The position numbers and the translations under genes were made by a program. Source: Enterobacter bugandensis (GTDB taxonomy: Bacteria; Pseudomonadota; Gammaproteobacteria; Enterobacterales; Enterobacteriaceae). Taken from it: DNA of 64,000 nt. The stretch covers positions 310,001-374,000 of the forward strand of contig NZ_LT992502.1 in the NCBI RefSeq assembly GCF_900324475.1, in the 5' to 3' direction. Shown here one piece after another: positions 1-9,342 of the stretch. The first letter of the stretch is position 1, and each line of letters begins with the position of its first letter. The notes beneath the pieces were generated by a model. That model was not told the DNA's origin and did no database searches. It was given only the letters and a program-made list of their open reading frames with translations.

Positions 1-1084
1 TAAGCTGGTGCAGAAGAATCTCGCCAAAAGCCTGGAGCTGATTGCGGAGCACGGCCCGGACGCGTTCTACAAAGGGGCGATTGCCGACCAGATTGCCGAA
101 GAGATGCAGAAGAACGGCGGGCTTATCACCAAAGCGGACCTGGCGGAATACAGGGCGGTGGAGCGCGAGCCGATTAGCGGCACCTATCGCGGCTACGAGG
201 TGTTCTCCATGCCGCCGCCGTCCTCCGGGGGCATTCACATCGTGCAGATCCTCAATATTCTTGAAAACTTTGATATGCACAAGTTCGGCTTCGGCAGCGC
301 GGATGCCATGCAGGTGATGGCGGAGGCGGAAAAACGCGCCTATGCCGACCGCTCGGAATATCTCGGCGATCCGGACTTCGTGAAGGTGCCGTGGCAGGCG
401 CTGACCAACAAGGCGTATGCAAAATCCATTGCCGATCAGATCGACATCAACAAGGCTAAGCCGTCGAGCGAGATCCGCCCCGGCAAGCTGGCGCCGTATG
501 AAAGCAACCAGACCACGCACTTCTCGGTGGTGGATAAAGACGGCAATGCGGTGGCGGTGACCTACACGCTCAACACTACCTTTGGTACCGGGATCGTAGC
601 GGGCAACAGCGGCATTCTGCTGAACAACGAGATGGATGACTTCTCCGCCAAGCCGGGCGTGCCAAACGTCTACGGGCTGGTCGGCGGCGATGCGAATGCG
701 GTGGGGCCGAAGAAGCGTCCGCTGTCGTCCATGTCGCCAACCATCGTGGTGAAAGACGGGAAAACCTGGCTGGTGACCGGCAGCCCTGGCGGGAGCCGCA
801 TCATAACTACCGTGCTACAGATGGTGGTGAACAGCATCGACTTTGGCATGAACGTCGCCGAGGCGACCAATGCGCCGCGTTTCCATCATCAGTGGCTGCC
901 GGACGAGCTGCGCGTGGAGAAGGGCTTTAGCCCGGATACCATCAAGCTGCTGGAGCAGCGCGGACAGAAGGTTGCGGTGAAAGAGGCGATGGGCAGCACC
1001 CAGAGCATTATGGTGGGGCCAGACGGCGCGCTGTTTGGCGCGTCGGATCCGCGTTCGGTGGATGATTTGACGGCGGGGTATTGA
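1..1084 (+). CDS. ggt: gamma-glutamyltransferase, C-terminal part (5' end outside window)
   Basis: Periplasmic enzyme that hydrolyses glutathione and transfers gamma-glutamyl groups. The reading frame is open to the left edge, and about 360 codons are present of the roughly 580 in E. coli, so the signal peptide and most of the large subunit are missing. The autoprocessing site is visible: the NQTTHFSVVD segment, whose first Thr (codon at about 512) becomes the N-terminal nucleophile of the small subunit. The GSPGG substrate-binding loop and the PLSSMSPT segment follow. Identity to E. coli Ggt is near complete by recall. It converges with yhhY across a palindromic repeat. Confidence 0.97.
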   Translation, partial: KLVQKNLAKSLELIAEHGPDAFYKGAIADQIAEEMQKNGGLITKADLAEYRAVEREPISGTYRGYEVFSMPPPSSGGIHIVQILNILENFDMHKFGFGSADAMQVMAEAEKRAYADRSEYLGDPDFVKVPWQALTNKAYAKSIADQIDINKAKPSSEIRPGKLAPYESNQTTHFSVVDKDGNAVAVTYTLNTTFGTGIVAGNSGILLNNEMDDFSAKPGVPNVYGLVGGDANAVGPKKRPLSSMSPTIVVKDGKTWLVTGSPGGSRIITTVLQMVVNSIDFGMNVAEATNAPRFHHQWLPDELRVEKGFSPDTIKLLEQRGQKVAVKEAMGSTQSIMVGPDGALFGASDPRSVDDLTAGY

Positions 1085-1102
1085 TTATTCCCCTCACTCT
1101 AA

Positions 1103-1125
1103 CCCTCTCCCCATAGGGGAGAGGG
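1103..1125. repeat. Family A intergenic palindrome (copy 1)
   Basis: A perfect 10-bp stem (CCCTCTCCCC / GGGGAGAGGG) with a 3-base loop, preceded by CCCTCACTCTAA, between the convergent ends of ggt and yhhY. The same core recurs at 38947 (exact reverse complement) and, with variation, at 21470, 49752 and 56088. It may also terminate transcription. Confidence 0.85.
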
Positions 1126-1132
1126 GAGTGTG

Positions 1133-1621
1133 TCACTTCATTCTCGCCATGAAGTACGCGTCCACATATTCGCCGTTGCGCAGGGCGTAGCGCTTGCCGG
1201 TGCCTTCAATTTCGAACCCGTGCTTTTTGTACACCGCGATTGCCGGTTCGTTATCAACAAATACCGTTAACTCAATGCGATCGACGCGCAGCCAGTTGTC
1301 GCACATATCAATCATGGTTCGCATCAGCGCGCTGGCAACGCCCCGATTTTGCCATTGCGCACCCACACAAATACCGAAATCGGCAACGTGGCTGCGACGC
1401 GGGCGTTGTGCGACGGCAATGCACAGGTGCCCGGCGACGGTCCCGTCGATACAAGCTACCAGCTGTTTAATGCCGGGCTGATCGGTTAGCCGGTCATGCC
1501 ACATCTGCTCTGAGGGATGAGGAACCTGTAGCGTGTTGTGGTACACCTCCGGCTGGGCGTGGATCTGACGAATGGCATCGTAATCTCTCGGTTCAGCGTG
1601 GCGTATCACTATCTCACTCAT
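1133..1621 (-). CDS. yhhY: GNAT-family N-acetyltransferase YhhY
   Basis: Protein of 162 residues, the same length as E. coli YhhY, which acetylates some amino acids such as Met and His. The single GNAT fold shows the acetyl-CoA loop QNRGVASAL (about residues 91-99) and the C-terminal AVYKKHGFEIEG strand-helix typical of the family. Cytoplasmic, no signal peptide. It is transcribed toward ggt and diverges from ryhB. The physiological substrate in this organism cannot be read from the sequence. Confidence 0.93.
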   Translation of the reverse strand: MSEIVIRHAEPRDYDAIRQIHAQPEVYHNTLQVPHPSEQMWHDRLTDQPGIKQLVACIDGTVAGHLCIAVAQRPRRSHVADFGICVGAQWQNRGVASALMRTMIDMCDNWLRVDRIELTVFVDNEPAIAVYKKHGFEIEGTGKRYALRNGEYVDAYFMARMK

Positions 1622-1718
1622 TCCTTGTTCCTCAGTCGGTTAAAAGTCCCCTCCAACATCAATGACTTTAAAATTTGAGTCAACCGCTATTTTTTGCAAA
1701 AAGTATTGGACAAGTGCG

Positions 1719-1737
1719 AATGAGAATGATTATTATT
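1719..1737. promoter_or_regulatory. Fur box over the ryhB promoter
   Basis: The 19 bases AATGAGAATGATTATTATT match the GATAATGATAATCATTATC Fur consensus well. They overlap the probable -10 (TATTAT near 1731), 7 bases before the RyhB start. This predicts repression of RyhB when iron is plentiful. Confidence 0.85.
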
Positions 1738-1742
1738 GCTTT

Positions 1743-1837
1743 GCATTCAGGAGGACCCCTACGGGAACCTGAAAGCACGACATTGCTCACATTGCTTCCA
1801 GTATTACTTTAGCCAGCTTCTCGCTGGCTTTTTTTTT
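1743..1837 (+). ncRNA. ryhB: RyhB small RNA
   Basis: Iron-stress small RNA that, with Hfq, pairs with and destabilises mRNAs of iron-using proteins. The central core (AAGCACGACATTGCTCACAT, then TGCTTCCAGTATTACTTTAG) matches E. coli RyhB almost base for base. The 3' end is an AGCCAGC-TTCTC-GCTGGCT terminator hairpin followed by a run of T. Position between yhhY and yhhX is the same as in E. coli. The 5' end is placed by alignment with the E. coli start; the outer 5' arm differs by a few bases. No second copy was seen in this window. Confidence 0.95.
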
Positions 1838-1877
1838 GTTATGGTTAAACTCAGTAACCTTCCAAAAGGACTGAGCC

Positions 1878-2915
1878 ATGACACTACATTGCGCATTTAT
1901 TGGATTTGGCAAAAGCACCACGCGTTACCACCTTCCGTATGTCCTCCACCGTAAAGACACCTGGCATGTGGCCCATATCTACCGCCGCCGCGCGAAGCCG
2001 GAAGAGCAATCCCCGCAGTACTCCCACATTCACTTCACCAGCGATCTCGATGAAGTATTGAATGACCCGCAGGTAAAGCTGGTGGTTGTCTGCACCCACG
2101 CCGACAGCCATTTTGACTATGCGAAACGCGCGCTCGAAGCGGGGAAGAACGTGCTGGTGGAAAAGCCGTTCACCCCGACCATTGCCGAAGCGAAAGCGCT
2201 GTTTACGCTGGCGAAAAGCAAAGGGCTGACCGTCACACCGTATCAGAACCGTCGCTTTGACAGCTGTTTCCTGACGGCGAAAAAGGCGATTGAGAGCGGC
2301 AAGCTTGGCGACATTGTGGAAATCGAAAGCCACTTCGATTACTACCGCCCGGTGGCGGAAACCCAGCCCGGCCTGCCGCAGGACGGCTCGTTCTATGGTC
2401 TGGGCGTGCATACCATGGACCAGATCATCTCCCTGTTTGGCCGCCCGGACCACGTGGCTTACGACATCCGCAGCCTGCGCAATAAAGCCAACCCGGACGA
2501 CACCTTCGAGGCGCAGCTGTTCTACGGCGACCTTAAGGCTATCGTTAAAACCAGTCATCTGGTGAAAATCGACTACCCAAAATTTATCGTTCATGGCACC
2601 AAAGGTTCGTTCATTAAGTACGGCATTGACCAGCAGGAGACCAGCCTGAAGGCCAACATCATGCCGGGCGAACCGGGCTTTGCGGCGGACGATTCCGTGG
2701 GCGTGCTGGAGTATGTGAACGATGAGGGCGTAACGGTCAAAGAAGAGCTGAAACCGGAAACCGGCGACTATGGCCGCGTCTACGATGCGCTGTATGAAAC
2801 CCTTACCAGCGGCGCGCCGAATTACGTCAAGGAATCTGACGTTCTGACCAACCTTGAAATCCTTGAACGGGCCTTCGAGCAGGCTTCTCCTGCCACGGTA
2901 ACCCTCGCGAAATAA
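1878..2915 (+). CDS. yhhX: Gfo/Idh/MocA-family oxidoreductase YhhX
   Basis: Protein of 345 residues, the length of E. coli YhhX, a predicted NAD(P)-dependent dehydrogenase of unknown substrate. The N-terminal Rossmann fold shows GFGKSTTRYH. The EKPFTP segment (about residues 94-99) carries the lysine conserved in the family, followed by the C-terminal alpha/beta domain. The ATG at 1878 is preceded by an AAGGA ribosome-binding site. It lies just downstream of ryhB and ahead of a strong inverted repeat separating it from yhhW. Confidence 0.94.
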   Translation: MTLHCAFIGFGKSTTRYHLPYVLHRKDTWHVAHIYRRRAKPEEQSPQYSHIHFTSDLDEVLNDPQVKLVVVCTHADSHFDYAKRALEAGKNVLVEKPFTPTIAEAKALFTLAKSKGLTVTPYQNRRFDSCFLTAKKAIESGKLGDIVEIESHFDYYRPVAETQPGLPQDGSFYGLGVHTMDQIISLFGRPDHVAYDIRSLRNKANPDDTFEAQLFYGDLKAIVKTSHLVKIDYPKFIVHGTKGSFIKYGIDQQETSLKANIMPGEPGFAADDSVGVLEYVNDEGVTVKEELKPETGDYGRVYDALYETLTSGAPNYVKESDVLTNLEILERAFEQASPATVTLAK

Positions 2916-2925
2916 GCAAAAACGG

Positions 2926-2962
2926 CTCCTCTGGGCTTGTTCATAATTTTTGAACAGAGGAG
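2926..2962. repeat. Inverted repeat between yhhX and yhhW
   Basis: CTCCTCTG (2926-2933) and CAGAGGAG (2955-2962) are perfectly complementary, and an inner TGTTCA/TGAACA pair extends the hairpin. There is no clear T-run after it, so terminator and operator are both possible. Confidence 0.6.
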
Positions 2963-3038
2963 TCAATTTTCACCCTCTATGATCCCCGACCGTTTGAGTC
3001 CACACTTACTCCATCGAAACGAACTGAGGGTGAAAACA

Positions 3039-3734
3039 ATGATCTACTTACGCAAAGCAAACGAACGCGGTCACGCAAATCATGGCTGGCTGGACTCATG
3101 GCATTCATTCTCGTTTGCCGACTACTACGACCCGAACTTCATGGGCTTCTCCGCGCTGCGCGTGATTAACGACGACGTGATTGATGCAGGCCAGGGCTTC
3201 GGTACCCACCCGCACAAAGACATGGAAATCCTGACTTATGTGCTGGAAGGGGCGGTTGAGCACCAGGACAGCATGGGCAACAAAGAGCAGGTGCCGGCGG
3301 GCGAGTTCCAGATTATGAGCGCGGGTACCGGGGTGCGTCACTCTGAGTACAACCCGAGCAAAACGGAAAAACTGCACCTGTATCAAATCTGGATCATTCC
3401 AGAAGAGACCGGCATCACGCCACGCTACGAGCAGCGCCGCTTCGACGCGAAACAGGGCAAACAGCTGGTGCTGTCCCCGGACGCGCGTGAAGGTTCCCTG
3501 AAAGTGCATCAGGATATGGAGCTGTACCGCTGGGCGCTGGCGAAAGACGAGCAGTCCGTGCACCAGATTGCCGCCAACCGCCGCGTCTGGATCCAGGTGG
3601 TGAAAGGGGAAGTGTCTATCAACGGCACCAAAGCCACCACCGCCGATGGTCTGGCCGTCTGGGATGAGCAGGCGCTCTCCGTGCACGCCGACAGCGAAAG
3701 CGAAATCCTGCTGTTTGACCTGCCTCCGGTCTAA
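3039..3734 (+). CDS. yhhW: Pirin-family protein YhhW (quercetin 2,3-dioxygenase)
   Basis: Bicupin protein of 231 residues. E. coli YhhW has quercetinase activity and binds one metal in the N-terminal cupin. The metal-ligand pattern THPHKDME with RHSEYNP downstream is intact. An ATG exists at 2937, but I chose 3039 because MIYLRKANERGH is the conserved N terminus and GAGGGTGAAAACAATG gives good ribosome-binding spacing. It sits between yhhX and gntR on the same strand, separated from gntR by a 12-bp stem-loop. Confidence 0.93.
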   Translation: MIYLRKANERGHANHGWLDSWHSFSFADYYDPNFMGFSALRVINDDVIDAGQGFGTHPHKDMEILTYVLEGAVEHQDSMGNKEQVPAGEFQIMSAGTGVRHSEYNPSKTEKLHLYQIWIIPEETGITPRYEQRRFDAKQGKQLVLSPDAREGSLKVHQDMELYRWALAKDEQSVHQIAANRRVWIQVVKGEVSINGTKATTADGLAVWDEQALSVHADSESEILLFDLPPV

Positions 3735-3741
3735 ATAATTT

Positions 3742-3773
3742 CTCAACCTTCCCTTTAAACGGGGAAGGTTGAG
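3742..3773 (+). terminator. Stem-loop after yhhW
   Basis: Perfect 12-bp stem CTCAACCTTCCC / GGGAAGGTTGAG with an 8-base loop, starting 8 bases after the yhhW stop. The following CTTTG is a poor T-run, so termination may be partial. Confidence 0.65.
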
Positions 3774-3825
3774 CTTTGTCCGTGATAAACTGAGCAAATC
3801 TCTCACTTCAAGATTTCTCAGGACG

Positions 3826-4821
3826 ATGAAAAAGAAACGCCCCGTACTTCAGGATGTCGCCGATCGCGTCGGTGTGACCAAAATGACGGTCAGCCGTTTT
3901 TTACGTAACCCGGAACAGGTTTCCGTGGCGTTGCGTGGCAAGATTGCCGCCGCCCTTGATGAACTGGGTTATATTCCCAACCGCGCCCCCGATATTCTCT
4001 CCAATGCGACCAGCCGTGCGGTGGGCGTTCTGCTTCCTTCCCTGACCAACCAGGTTTTCGCTGAAGTTCTGCGCGGCATTGAAAGCGTCACCGATGCGTT
4101 TGGCTACCAGACCATGCTCGCTCACTATGGGTACAAGCCGGAACTGGAAGAGGAACGTCTTGAATCAATGCTTTCCTGGAACATTGACGGCCTGATTTTA
4201 ACCGAACGTACCCACACTGCCCGCACGCTCAAAATGATTGAAGTCGCCGGTATTCCGGTGGTGGAGCTCATGGACAGCCAGTCGCCATGCCTCGACATCG
4301 CCGTTGGGTTCGATAACTTTGAAGCGGCTCGTCAGATGACAGCGGCGATCATCGCCCGCGGTCATCGTCATATTGCCTATCTGGGTGCGCGTCTTGATGA
4401 ACGTACTATCATCAAACAGAAGGGATACGAGCAGGCGATGCTCGACGCAAATTTAACCCCGTACAGCGTGATGGTGGAGCAGTCCTCATCTTACACCTCG
4501 GGTATTGAGCTGATGCGTCAGGCACGACGCGAGTATCCGCAACTGGACGGTATTTTCTGTACCAACGATGACCTTGCGGTCGGTGCAGCGTTCGAATGCC
4601 AGCGTCTGGGGTTGAAGATCCCTGAGGATATGGCGATTGCCGGCTTCCACGGCCACGATATTGGTCAGGTGATGGAGCCGCGTCTGGCGAGCGTTCTGAC
4701 ACCGCGTGAACGCATGGGCCGCATTGGCGCAGAACGCCTGCTGGCGCGCATTCGTGGAGAGACGGTTACCCCTAAAATGTTAGATTTAGGTTTCACCTTG
4801 TCACCGGGTGGATCTATTTGA
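3826..4821 (+). CDS. gntR: Gluconate operon repressor GntR
   Basis: LacI-type repressor of 331 residues that releases DNA when gluconate is bound. Residues 8-29 form the helix-turn-helix (VADRVGVTKMTVSRFL) and the hinge, followed by a periplasmic-binding-protein-like sensor domain. I chose ATG 3826 over an upstream in-frame ATG because MKKKRPVLQDV is the E. coli N terminus and GGACG precedes it. gntK follows after an operator region, so GntR probably controls gntKU from 4901-4929. Confidence 0.96.
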   Translation: MKKKRPVLQDVADRVGVTKMTVSRFLRNPEQVSVALRGKIAAALDELGYIPNRAPDILSNATSRAVGVLLPSLTNQVFAEVLRGIESVTDAFGYQTMLAHYGYKPELEEERLESMLSWNIDGLILTERTHTARTLKMIEVAGIPVVELMDSQSPCLDIAVGFDNFEAARQMTAAIIARGHRHIAYLGARLDERTIIKQKGYEQAMLDANLTPYSVMVEQSSSYTSGIELMRQARREYPQLDGIFCTNDDLAVGAAFECQRLGLKIPEDMAIAGFHGHDIGQVMEPRLASVLTPRERMGRIGAERLLARIRGETVTPKMLDLGFTLSPGGSI

Positions 4822-4827
4822 ACTGAC

Positions 4828-4849
4828 AAATTTGAAGTAGCTCACACTT
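4828..4849. promoter_or_regulatory. Probable CRP site upstream of gntKU
   Basis: AAATTTGAAGTAGCTCACACTT resembles the 22-bp CRP consensus, with an intact right half (CTCACA) and a weaker left half (TTTGA). The gnt genes of E. coli are known to be catabolite-controlled. Confidence 0.6.
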
Positions 4850-4900
4850 ATTCACTTCGCGCACGTTTGGATATTGCTTCTCTTTTGCCCCAGCAGGACA

Positions 4901-4929
4901 ATGTTACCGATAACTGTTACCCGTAACAA
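4901..4929. promoter_or_regulatory. Tandem GntR operators before gntK
   Basis: Two adjacent palindromes, ATGTTACCGATAACTG (4901-4916) and TGTTACCCGTAACAA (4915-4929), match the known GntR operator core TGTTACC-N-GTAACA. They overlap by two bases and end 19 bases before the gntK start codon, so repressor bound here would block initiation. Confidence 0.85.
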
Positions 4930-4947
4930 TTGACTGAGGGACACCCT

Positions 4948-5475
4948 TTGAGCACGACTAATCACGATCACCACGTTTACGTCCTGATGGGCGTGTCCGG
5001 TAGCGGTAAATCTGCCGTGGCGAGCGAAGTGGCGCATCAACTTCAGGCTGCGTTTCTTGATGGTGACTTCCTCCATCCGCGCAGCAACATCATGAAAATG
5101 GCTTCCGGCGAGCCGCTGAACGACGACGACCGCAAACCGTGGTTGCAGGCGCTGAATGACGCCGCGTTCGCGATGCAGCGCACCAACAAAGTTTCCCTGA
5201 TCGTCTGCTCCGCGCTGAAAAAAACCTACCGCGACCTGCTGCGCGACGGCAATCCGAACCTCTCGTTCATCTACCTGAAAGGCGATTTCGGGGTGATTGA
5301 AAGCCGTCTGAAAGCGCGTAAAGGCCACTTCTTTAAAACCCAGATGCTGGTGACGCAGTTCGAAGCGCTTCAGGAGCCGGGTGAAGATGAAAAAGACGTC
5401 TTAGTGGTTGATATCGATCAGCCGCTGGAAGGTGTTGTAGCCAGCACCATCGAGGTCATTAACAAAAGGCAGTAA
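4948..5475 (+). CDS. gntK: Gluconokinase GntK
   Basis: Phosphorylates gluconate to 6-phosphogluconate using ATP. The P-loop GVSGSGKS is at residues 15-22 and the LDGDFLHP segment follows. I chose the TTG at 4948 (175 residues, as in E. coli) over the TTG at 4930, because GAGGGA lies at the right distance and the homologous protein begins STTNHDHH. gntU starts 3 bases after the stop, so the two are surely co-transcribed and probably coupled. Confidence 0.95.
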   Translation: MSTTNHDHHVYVLMGVSGSGKSAVASEVAHQLQAAFLDGDFLHPRSNIMKMASGEPLNDDDRKPWLQALNDAAFAMQRTNKVSLIVCSALKKTYRDLLRDGNPNLSFIYLKGDFGVIESRLKARKGHFFKTQMLVTQFEALQEPGEDEKDVLVVDIDQPLEGVVASTIEVINKRQ

Positions 5476-5478
5476 GTT

Positions 5479-6819
5479 TTGAGTACATTAACGCTAGTTT
5501 TGACAGCAGTGGGTTCGGTATTGCTGCTGCTGTTTTTAGTGATGAAGGCGCGTATGCACGCCTTCGTTGCTTTGATGGTGGTTTCTATTGGTGCAGGTCT
5601 CTTTTCCGGTATGCCGCTCGACAAGATCGCCGCGACGATGGAAAAAGGGATGGGAGGCACGCTGGGCTTCCTGGCGATTGTGGTCGCGCTGGGCGCGATG
5701 TTTGGCAAGATTCTGCATGAGACGGGCGCGGTCGACCAGATTGCCGTCAAAATGCTCAAATCCTTCGGGCACAGCCGCGCGCACTACGCGATTGGCCTGG
5801 CCGGTCTGATTTGCGCACTGCCGCTGTTCTTCGAAGTGGCGGTGGTGCTGCTCATCAGCGTCGCCTTCTCCATGGCGCGCCATACCGGCACTAACCTCGT
5901 GAAGCTGGTCATTCCCCTGTTTGCGGGCGTGGCGGCGGCTGCGGCGTTTCTGCTGCCCGGGCCTGCCCCTATGCTGTTGGCCTCCCAGATGCACGCGGAC
6001 TTTGGCTGGATGATCCTGATTGGCCTGTGTGCGGCCATCCCGGGGATGATTATCGCCGGTCCGCTGTGGGGCAATTTCATCAGCCGTTACGTTGAGCTGC
6101 ACATTCCGGACGACATCACCGAGCCGCACCTGGGCGAAGGCAAAATGCCGTCATTCGGCTTTAGCCTTTCTTTGATCCTGCTCCCGCTGGTGCTGGTGGG
6201 CCTGAAAACCATCGCCGCGCGCTTTGTGCCGGTCGGTTCTGCCGCGTACGAATGGTTTGAGTTCATCGGTCACCCGTTCACGGCGATTCTGGTGGCGTGT
6301 CTGGTGGCGATTTACGGCCTGGCGATGCGCCAGGGTATGCCGAAAGACCGCGTGATGGAGATCTGTGGTGCCGCGCTGCAGCCTGCGGGTATTATCCTGC
6401 TGGTGATCGGTGCCGGCGGCGTGTTCAAGCAGGTGCTGGTGGATTCCGGCGTGGGCCCGGCTCTGGGTGAAGCACTGACCGGAATGGGCCTGCCGATTGC
6501 GGTAACCTGCTTCGTGCTGGCTGCGGCGGTGCGTATCATTCAGGGGTCTGCAACCGTGGCGTGCTTAACCGCCGTGGGTCTGGTGATGCCGGTAATTGAA
6601 CAGCTCAACTACTCCGGTGCGCAGATGGCCGCGCTGTCTATCTGCATCGCGGGCGGTTCGATTGTCGTCTCGCACGTTAACGACGCTGGCTTCTGGCTGT
6701 TCGGCAAGTTTACCGGTGCGACCGAAGCGCAAACGCTGAAAACCTGGACGCTGATGGAAACCATCCTCGGCACCACCGGGGCCATTGTCGGGATGATTGC
6801 CTTTACGCTGCTCAGCTAA
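5479..6819 (+). CDS. gntU: Low-affinity gluconate permease GntU
   Basis: Inner-membrane proton symporter of the GntP family, 446 residues, the length of E. coli GntU. There are about a dozen hydrophobic segments, starting at residues 3-21. The family motif around PLFFEVAVVLL and the GSATVACLTA segment are intact. The start codon is TTG at 5479, as the gene overlaps almost directly with gntK. In K-12 the next gene is asd; here plsB follows, so the 3' side of gntU is a synteny break. Confidence 0.95.
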   Translation: MSTLTLVLTAVGSVLLLLFLVMKARMHAFVALMVVSIGAGLFSGMPLDKIAATMEKGMGGTLGFLAIVVALGAMFGKILHETGAVDQIAVKMLKSFGHSRAHYAIGLAGLICALPLFFEVAVVLLISVAFSMARHTGTNLVKLVIPLFAGVAAAAAFLLPGPAPMLLASQMHADFGWMILIGLCAAIPGMIIAGPLWGNFISRYVELHIPDDITEPHLGEGKMPSFGFSLSLILLPLVLVGLKTIAARFVPVGSAAYEWFEFIGHPFTAILVACLVAIYGLAMRQGMPKDRVMEICGAALQPAGIILLVIGAGGVFKQVLVDSGVGPALGEALTGMGLPIAVTCFVLAAAVRIIQGSATVACLTAVGLVMPVIEQLNYSGAQMAALSICIAGGSIVVSHVNDAGFWLFGKFTGATEAQTLKTWTLMETILGTTGAIVGMIAFTLLS

Positions 6820-6839
6820 ATGCAATGATTTAACAAGGC

Positions 6840-6880
6840 AAAAAAGGCCCGGTAGCGTCATCGCTTACCGGGCCTTTTTT
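6840..6880. terminator. Bidirectional terminator between gntU and plsB
   Basis: AAAAAAGGCCCGGTAGCG pairs with CGCTTACCGGGCCTTTTTT through one bulged base, with A- and T-runs on both sides. It can end both convergent transcripts. A smaller GCCGGG/CCCGGC repeat lies at about 6898-6916. Confidence 0.9.
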
Positions 6881-6921
6881 ATTATCCAGGGCATCAGGCC
6901 GGGCCATAACCCGGCATTGTG

Positions 6922-9342
6922 TTACTCGCCCTGCGTCGCGCTCTCAATCGTCAAGCGCACATCCGACGTAATCAGTTCAGCCAGCATCTGGTAAACCTTC
7001 AGCGTCTCTTCTGGCTCGGCATCGCCCGTATCGCTGATGAAGCCTTCGTCACGCAGCGTCAGCACCAGCGAGCTGAAGACCGCTTTGTCGAAGAATTCCG
7101 GGGCGTTAATGCCGTGCAGAACGGACAGGCGCTGCGCCAGCGTCCGGCTCTCTTTCTCCAGCGTGCCGCGGTTGATCGACGGGTTCGCGCTCAGCAGCCA
7201 GAACGTAATGGCGTAGCGCTGCAGCGTTTCGCGCGCACCGGCCGCCAGCAGTTGCAGGGTACGGGAGCGTGACGGATTGATGTGCAACTCGTCGTTCGCA
7301 ACGGTGATCAGCCCCTGACGGCGCAGCTCTTCCGTCAGTTTATCCAGCTCAACGGCCAGTTCTTCCTTGCTCCAGCGCAGGAATAGCTCCGCTTTAAGCA
7401 TTGGGTAGAGCGTCTCAACGTGGCGCAACAGCTCCTGACGTGAAATACGGCGATGCTGGGTGATAATGGCCGCCATGAGCGACGGCAGCATCAGCATATG
7501 AGCGATGTTGTTGCGGTAGTACGTCATCAGTACGGCCTGCTCGCGCGGCAGAATGATGATATCGCCGATCGTATCTTTCTCGACTTCGAACTTGTTCATC
7601 TGCAGCGCGTGATCGATAAGCTCGCTGGCGGTAGCAGAAGGGGCTGTCGAATCAACCGAGTATGGCACGTTGCGCATCATGTCCAGATAGCAGTCCAGCT
7701 GCTCCGTGAGCTGTTCACGGGTCAGGGAACGCTGACGTGAAGCCAGCAGCGCCGTACAGCACAGGTTCATCGCATTGGCCGCACCGGCGTTGTTAATGCG
7801 CACCATCAGTTCGGACGCGATACCGTTCACCGTTGGCGTCAGCCAGGCCGGACGCACCGCTTCGATAGGATCGATAGACTCGCGCCAATCCGGAACATGA
7901 TGGTTCAGATACGTCATCAGCGGCATCGGCTCGCCAAAGTTTACGTAGCCCTGACCCAGGTTGCGTAACTTGCTCAGGCCGCGCAGCATCTGCGGCAGGC
8001 TCTCTTTTTCTTTGGTCGCACCGCGCAGCTCTTTGGCGTACGTGCCAACTTCCATCACGTGCTCATAGCCAATGTAAATTGGCACAAGCGTGATTGGACG
8101 CGTACCGCCGCGCAGCATCGCCTGAATGGTCATCGACAGCGTGCCGGTCTTCGGATCGAGCAGACGACCGGTACGGGAGCGCCCGCCCTCAACGAAGTAC
8201 TCTACGGAGTAGCCGCGGCTGAACAGCTCGCCTAGATACTCGCGGAACACGGTGGAGTAGAGCTTGTTGCCCTTGAAGGTACGACGAATAAAGAACGCGC
8301 CCAGGCGGCGGAAAATCGGGCCTGCTGGCCAGAAGTTCAGGTTAATACCGGCGGCAATGTGCGGCGGTACCAGTCCCTGGTGATAGAGCACGTAGGAGAG
8401 AAGCAGGTAGTCCATGTGGCTGCGGTGGCAGGGGACATAGACAATCTCATGACCATCGTGCGCCAGCTGACGTACACGCTCAGCGTTATGCACGTTGATG
8501 CCCTGATACAGGCGGTTCCAGGTAAAGCCGAGAATACGATCGGACAGGCGAATCATCTCGTAGGAGAAGTTCGCTGCGATCTCTTCCATCAGCGCAATGG
8601 CGTTCTGCTGGGCTTTCTCATGGGAAATTTTCTTGCTGCGCGCTTCGTCTTCAACGGCGCGGGCGATCGCTTTGGAGGCCAGCAGCTTGTTGAACAGGTC
8701 CTGACGCGCCGGAAGACGTGGCCCTACGGCCGCCAGGCGCTGACGGGCGAAGTGCATACGTGCCACGCGCGCCAGTTTTTGCGCGATGATCTTGTCAGTG
8801 CCGTGCTCGTCCGCCATTCGGCGAAGGGAGACGGAAGGGGAGAAGCGCACAAAGCTGTCGCGTCCCAGCCAGGAGACCGCGAAGAATTTCTGGATGCCGT
8901 TAAGCATGCGCAGCGGCGGGTTCTCTTCGCCTTTTTCGCGGCCCGGACGGCGACCAAACATCACCGATACCGGCACCATCTGTACATCCAGGTCAGGATT
9001 GCTGCGGTGCAGGTCGAGATAGTCGTGGAACAGCTTGATGGACTCTTCTTTCGGTGTGTAATAGGTAAACACGCGCGGCCCGCCGTGAATGAACACGTAG
9101 CGCGGCAGCAAAGTGCCGTCAACTTCCAGTGGTTCAAGTGGATCGGGTAAATCATGCGCCAGACACTGGGCACGGAGCGTTAGCAGGTCTGCCTTAGAGT
9201 TATAAGGCAAAACGTACATAATAGGGCGCGACGTATCGAGCCCCAGTTCCAGCGCGGGTTCTGCTGGGATAGACTTGCTTTTTACCAGTATGCTTAATGG
9301 TAAATTAAGTAATTTGTAGTAAATTCGTGGCCAGCCGGACAT
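6922..9342 (-). CDS. plsB: Glycerol-3-phosphate 1-O-acyltransferase PlsB
   Basis: Inner-membrane enzyme that makes lysophosphatidic acid from glycerol-3-phosphate and acyl-ACP or acyl-CoA, the first committed step of phospholipid synthesis. At 806 residues it is close to E. coli's 807. The acyltransferase motifs are intact: [10 protein letters not shown] (the HX4D box), [12 protein letters not shown] and [11 protein letters not shown]. The frame continues upstream to an ATG at 9405, but [10 protein letters not shown] is the accepted start. It diverges from dgkA, another lipid-metabolism gene. Confidence 0.96.
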   Translation of the reverse strand: MSGWPRIYYKLLNLPLSILVKSKSIPAEPALELGLDTSRPIMYVLPYNSKADLLTLRAQCLAHDLPDPLEPLEVDGTLLPRYVFIHGGPRVFTYYTPKEESIKLFHDYLDLHRSNPDLDVQMVPVSVMFGRRPGREKGEENPPLRMLNGIQKFFAVSWLGRDSFVRFSPSVSLRRMADEHGTDKIIAQKLARVARMHFARQRLAAVGPRLPARQDLFNKLLASKAIARAVEDEARSKKISHEKAQQNAIALMEEIAANFSYEMIRLSDRILGFTWNRLYQGINVHNAERVRQLAHDGHEIVYVPCHRSHMDYLLLSYVLYHQGLVPPHIAAGINLNFWPAGPIFRRLGAFFIRRTFKGNKLYSTVFREYLGELFSRGYSVEYFVEGGRSRTGRLLDPKTGTLSMTIQAMLRGGTRPITLVPIYIGYEHVMEVGTYAKELRGATKEKESLPQMLRGLSKLRNLGQGYVNFGEPMPLMTYLNHHVPDWRESIDPIEAVRPAWLTPTVNGIASELMVRINNAGAANAMNLCCTALLASRQRSLTREQLTEQLDCYLDMMRNVPYSVDSTAPSATASELIDHALQMNKFEVEKDTIGDIIILPREQAVLMTYYRNNIAHMLMLPSLMAAIITQHRRISRQELLRHVETLYPMLKAELFLRWSKEELAVELDKLTEELRRQGLITVANDELHINPSRSRTLQLLAAGARETLQRYAITFWLLSANPSINRGTLEKESRTLAQRLSVLHGINAPEFFDKAVFSSLVLTLRDEGFISDTGDAEPEETLKVYQMLAELITSDVRLTIESATQGE

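Noticed and set aside
1884..2966. 360-residue ORF antisense to yhhX
   Set aside because: Shadow frame of a well-conserved gene; no recognisable motif and no ribosome-binding site.
6820..6921. Mobile element at the gntU-plsB junction
   Set aside because: No inverted repeats of IS type, target duplication or transposase; only a terminator and a short REP-like repeat.
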